A DNA stretch of 64,000 nt from Fraxinus americana (lineage: Eukaryota > Streptophyta > Magnoliopsida > Lamiales > Oleaceae), in assembly GCA_035079005.1 (NCBI GenBank), contig CM068721.1:1679001-1743000 (forward strand), written 5' to 3'. This document shows positions 60,032 through 64,000 of the stretch, piece after piece. The position numbers were made by a program, and so were the translations under genes. The notes under the pieces were generated by a model that was not told where the DNA came from, did no database searches, and saw only the letters and a list, made by a program, of their open reading frames with translations. Within the stretch, counting starts at the first letter, position 1. Each line of letters opens with the position of its first letter.

Positions 60032-60395
60032 TATCAGAAAATACATATCATCATTTACCAGCAACATCATCAGGCTACGTGGAAGATGACCTGGAAGGAA
60101 GCAAGCTGGAATCAACAGATCAGAAGGATCTAGAATAAAGATGAAAAACCAATCCAACCTGCTGGGAGACAATTCTGTTGAAGGCACATGTTTAGATTCC
60201 TTTTTGTATAGCATTTTTTTTCTCTTTCCTCCAGTCGGTTGTAACCATTATTGGTAGAAGATATTCCTTTTGCTTCATGGTTAAATAGTGGATACTTTTA
60301 GATTGTAAATTATCAAGTTTGGAATACAATAAAGAATTCCTTCAAATCCTGAATTGTGTTTATTTTCATTTCTAAAATTTAAGCCAATTCTTATA
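60032..60395 (+). repeat. 3' LTR of copia element 3
   Basis: About 364 bp, preceded by the polypurine tract gcggggggc and followed by the taaac target duplication. The start may be off by one base. Confidence 0.87.
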
Positions 60396-62169
60396 TAAAC
60401 AGATGTTCTTCTTTATGTAGTTGAGAATTCCTTGTGTTTGATTAGCAGAGCTAGTGATCATCATATAATTTCGATTTACAGGTTGGAAAGAATCCTTTTT
60501 CTGTTATTATAGGAGGTGATAAAGTCACAAGAGGAAAGTCATCACCTCAAATGTAGGATACGTACGACCCGCAATGTCTTTCTTATGGATGTTTCTGTTA
60601 TGAAGAAATTGAATAAATATTTATATTCATTTGGTGTGTCCATTATTGAAGATATGTCGAAGCTGCAAAAAAGGCTTAACATGAATCCTTCCAGCTGTCT
60701 TGTCATTGAAGATTCACTGCAAGTATCTTGTTCCATGGCCTTCTGGATTTCTTTCAATAACGAAGTATTCTGACAAGCAATGAAATGATGATACCTCTTG
60801 AGAATGCTCGACCGTGTTAAGTTCTACTGAACAGAACTCTAGTAGTATTTTGAGAATGCCTTGTTGTATACAGGCCAGGGGTTACTGCTGGTAAGACTGC
60901 TGGAATGGAAGTTGTTGCGGTCCCATCCTGTCCTAAAAAATCCCATCTTTTTGCTTCTGCAGACAGTCATTAATTCTCTTCTAGATCTACAACCCGAAAA
61001 GTGTGGCCTACCTGCATTTGAAGACTGTGAGCCTCTGTTACTCTTTTTTTTTTGCTTGTTTGTAATACATTCTATGTTCTATGCTTCGACCAAAATGAAA
61101 AATCAGGGATGGAAGGTACTTTGCCAATGGAACCTTGGTGCATTGGCGGTCCTGTCATCAAGGGCTTTGGACGCAGATCAAAGGTGCTCGGGGATCCGTA
61201 CAGGTTTCTCGAATTCTACATTTCCTCTAAAGTAACAAACTAATATTATTATTGATATATAATTGTATGCATGGTGGTGTTCTACTTGATAAGCTACTTT
61301 GTGCTCGTTTATGTGATCTCAAAGTCCCACAATTTTTTAATTTCTTGCCTTATGTTTTGATAAGTAGGTAACTTATTCTAACAAGAAGCCTTCATATTTT
61401 AGCAAATATATCCACTGAGGGCTATTCAGCTATCCTTTCAAAACATTCTTCAGGAGTTTATTTTGGTTGGACCAGATTACCAACTCAAGGTGTTTACAAG
61501 ATGGTCATGATCATTGGTTGGAACCCTTATATCAATAACTCCGAGAAGACTATAGTCGGTAACATGTATCTTTATCTCTCGTTTCTTCCATGACTTTGAG
61601 CATGTTTGGCAAATCTTAAAATAAATACAAATTTTATTTGTCAATACATGTCTGGATAACTTGAGAAAAAGTTATTTGTATCGGAAGTAACTCTAATGTT
61701 TCTCACAAAATAAGTAACTTATTTTCAATTCTCGCCTATAAGAAAGGTAATTCACATTATAACTCATTTACTTGTACGTGAACTCTTTAAGCTTAGCCAA
61801 CACCACGCTCTTCTTATCTTCATACCTTATTGCTTTAACTAATATAATGTTCTTATCCCATATGATACCATTAATTGGGAGCCACGGTTGCCCCATGATT
61901 TTAACGAGGACTTTTGTGAGGAATTATGACTTGCTATAGATGGCTATGTATACGACCGGAGGTACTAAAACCACTTCTATGCAATCTTTTTTATGCCTTA
62001 TGGAATGCTATTTTCGTTACTAATAGCTAGTCATGTAATATCCTAGGCAAACTTTCCTTCGCTCGATAGCCTGGTAGCGAAGATCCATGTGGACAGGAAA
62101 ATCGCGGAGAATGCTCTTGAACTTCCTCTTTATTCAAAGTACAAGGTAGACCCATATCCGAACAGCTAA

Positions 62170-62467
62170 TTACTTAGAGAGCTGCTTGATGGCCAGGGCC
62201 CTGGCCAAGCAGCTTTATTGTTTCTTTAGAAATTGTTGGACCACATTGATATCATTAGTTACATTGTGCAATTGGAGATGAATTCAATAATTCTTTACTC
62301 TAGTGACAAATTGTTGTAATGGAAGTCGTTACTTGTATCATTTGTCTACAATTTGAAACAAATCTTCGATATATTTTCATCTGTAAACTCGTAGGAATCA
62401 CGAACCTAACTATACAATATTAAATAAGTTAAAAATATTATTCAAAAGAAATCTTTGACATATTTTC
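62170..62467. other. 3' flank of the riboflavin kinase relic
   Basis: AT-rich, without a gene. Bases 62363-62467 are the first copy of a tandem unit of about 88 bp whose second copy is split by the next element. Confidence 0.6.
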
Positions 62468-63700
62468 GAGTAAAATGTTTGAATGGTCACCGAACTTTAA
62501 CATGGTCACGGTTTACTCACTGAACTTCATTGTGCTTCAGAACACTCACTCAACTTTGTCATTTGCCTCTCCATCCATCACCGTCAAAAAATTCATCCAT
62601 TGGCCGCTGACGTGGCAGACGAAAATCCTAGTTGGCGATTAATGGTTGTTCAATTCTGGCCTCTTTTGCCCACTCAGCAAAATTGTGTCTCTAAAACACG
62701 ATTTTGCCCTAAAAAAAAAAAAGACAACGAAAACAGCAGAGACCGTCGACCACCATTTCCAACGGCAGGACCTTCCCTCTCCGATCTCCCTCTTCAAAAT
62801 CAACCACACTCATCACCACCAGCTGAACCACATTGCCGACGCCCATATCCACCACCAATTGACAGAAAATTCGCAATTTAACAGAAGAAAAAATGGGGCA
62901 GATTTCATAAATGGCTAAAAAGTGGGCAGATTTTGATTCAAAAAATCGGAGCGAGTAATGTATCAATCGATTCAATTGAGGAGTTACCCAATATAGTATT
63001 GACCTGCTGAAGGTTCTATTGGGTCCAATTTGTAGCAATAACATCACTTTGCCCGTCAATTGGAGGCGGATTCTCCGAACTATACGCGTGAAATTTGGGG
63101 CTGAAAATTTTGAATTGCTGCACTATTTGATGAAAAGAAACCATGATTGGATGCGCCTTGGTGTGTAGAAGAGGCCCATATGTGTTGGGCGTGATGGGTG
63201 TGATCGGAAGGGGGGTTGTGGCCAAGTTTTTTGGCTGTGAACGGGCTGATTTTGTGGCTATGGGGGTGCATTTGGGTTCGGCTGCTTCGGCATGAGGTTG
63301 GGATGGTGGTCGGGATTTGTTGGGCGGGTGACGCCGATGCCGGTGGTGTTGATGCTCGGCGGCGTAGGGGGCGGGATGGTGGTTTTTTGGAGGTGGAAGT
63401 CGGCGGTGATAGAGGGAAGGTTCTGCCGGTTGTTTCGATTTTTCCTTTTTTTTTTTTTTAAATATGTTAAAAAAAACAAATCCACATGTATAATATTTGT
63501 TTCATTTGGCACCTAGTTAACGTCGTTAATCGCCACCTAGGATTTCCGTCCGCCACGTCAACGCCCAATGGATGGATTTTTTGACGGTGATGGATGGAGA
63601 GGTAAATGACAAAGTTGAGTGAGTACTCCGAAACACAATGAAGTTCAGTGAGCAGTCCGTGATCATGTATAAGTTCAGTGACCATTCAAACATTTTACTC
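62468..63700. mobile_element. Mutator-like element (MULE), non-autonomous
   Basis: A 9-bp target duplication catattttc (62459-62467 and 63701-63709) flanks inverted repeats of about 180 bp (gagtaaaatgtttgaatggt at both ends, highly similar to 62640 and from 63520). Long TIRs with a 9-bp duplication are the MULE signature. The interior of about 870 bp has no transposase. Its right half (63160-63440) is GC-rich and unlike its AT-rich surroundings, as in Pack-MULEs with captured gene sequence, but I cannot name a source gene. Confidence 0.88.
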
Positions 63701-64000
63701 CATATTTTCATCTGAAACTTGTAGAAATCACGGACGTAACTATACAATATTAAATAAGTTAAAAATATTATTCAAAAGCCTGCACGGACCGAGTTGAACA
63801 GATCCACAGATTAAGAGGGTTCATGCCCGACCTCATAGTCTTGTTTTGACACCACTCGTGAAGCATATCTAATAATTATTTAACAAAATATAATTGATAT
63901 TATAGACTGATCAAACTAGATTCACTTGTCAATATACTGTACCAAACATTATAAGCCATTGTTTGAGCCAATTTTTTTCATCACCGTATTTTTGAACAGT
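63701..64000. other. Right edge, unassigned
   Basis: Bases 63710-63779 complete the second copy of the 88-bp tandem unit broken by the MULE (shared block aactatacaatattaaataa). The remaining 220 bp show no feature. Confidence 0.6.

Larger units (their letters stand above)
55052..60395 (+). mobile_element. Ty1-copia element (element 3) in a riboflavin kinase intron
   Basis: The 5-bp target duplication taaac (55047-55051 and 60396-60400) flanks LTRs at 55052-55414 and about 60032-60395. The LTR ends read TATCAG...TTATA rather than TG...CA. A tRNA-iMet primer site tggtatcagagcc follows the left LTR directly (55415), and a G-rich polypurine tract precedes the right LTR. It has the same orientation as the host gene. 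Gag and the 3' part of pol have stops and frameshifts, so it is now immobile. Confidence 0.92.
54417..62169 (+). pseudogene. Riboflavin kinase/FMN hydrolase gene, 5'-truncated and decayed
   Basis: Exon-like blocks: 54417-54603, 54874-55004, 60482-60552, 60652-60722, 60874-61026, 61107-61203, 61403-61555, about 61879-61961, 62047-62169. They encode IVGKTPYAASAAVLEDYELP, GVPMALASNS, NPSSCLVIEDSL, PWCIGGPVIKGFGR, SSGVYFGWTRL, YKMVMIIGWNPYINN and SLDSLVAKIH, in the order of the plant bifunctional enzyme that makes FMN from riboflavin and hydrolyses FMN. The first exon with the HAD nucleophile (DLDGT) is missing. An in-frame TAG precedes YGKQWDG, and frameshifts occur near 60494, 60675, 60955 and 61193. 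Copia element 3 fills the intron after the second exon. Introns are kept, so it is not a retrocopy. Confidence 0.88.

Noticed and set aside
62600..63512. Two or more small genes in the MULE interior
   Set aside because: Overlapping frames on both strands of a GC-rich segment without recognisable domains or splice sites; possible captured sequence but not a supported gene.

Overview
This is nuclear DNA from a flowering plant, most likely a eudicot. It is AT-rich, the genes are split by GT-AG introns, and three Ty1-copia retrotransposons plus CACTA, hAT, MULE, TRIM, SINE and foldback elements lie between and inside genes. The host genes have clear plant relatives: a VAL-type B3 repressor and a riboflavin kinase/FMN hydrolase. 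I cannot name the species.

Layout. 1-1434: GT-rich, poorly coding sequence with a possible 3' end of an unidentified gene. 1435-8012: an old, stop-ridden Ty1-copia element. 8512-33524: a tandem array of genes for a small secreted cysteine-rich peptide (two exons, 94 residues, eight conserved cysteines). Seven loci or relics are present and only two, near 14.9 kb and 16.7 kb, are intact. The array arose by a direct duplication of about 10.4 kb and has been broken by a CACTA-type element carrying pieces of four host genes (8934 to about 12775), hAT/MITE-like insertions, a TRIM, a solo LTR and a younger minus-strand copia element (24835-29268). 33853-41215: a candidate Helitron with five 200-bp repeats, a hAT element with a transposase fragment, a gypsy-like LTR, a CACTA terminus and a 2-kb A-tailed retroposon with a 17-bp target duplication.

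41805-52484 (minus): an intact 13-exon gene for a VAL (HSI2-type) B3/CW repressor of 886 residues, the one well-supported regulatory gene here. Its introns hold a TRIM, a SINE, a MITE and LTR-like sequence. 54417-62169 (plus): a riboflavin kinase/FMN hydrolase gene, head-to-head with VAL, that has lost its first (HAD catalytic) exon, has a stop and several frameshifts, and carries a 5.3-kb copia element in an intron. 62468-63700: a Mutator-like element with 9-bp target duplications and a GC-rich interior.

There is no operon-like cooperation. The biology is one intact chromatin repressor, a small peptide family in birth and death, and mobile elements that copy, shuffle and interrupt gene pieces. 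All family assignments come from reading the translated sequence and remembered family motifs; no database search was run.
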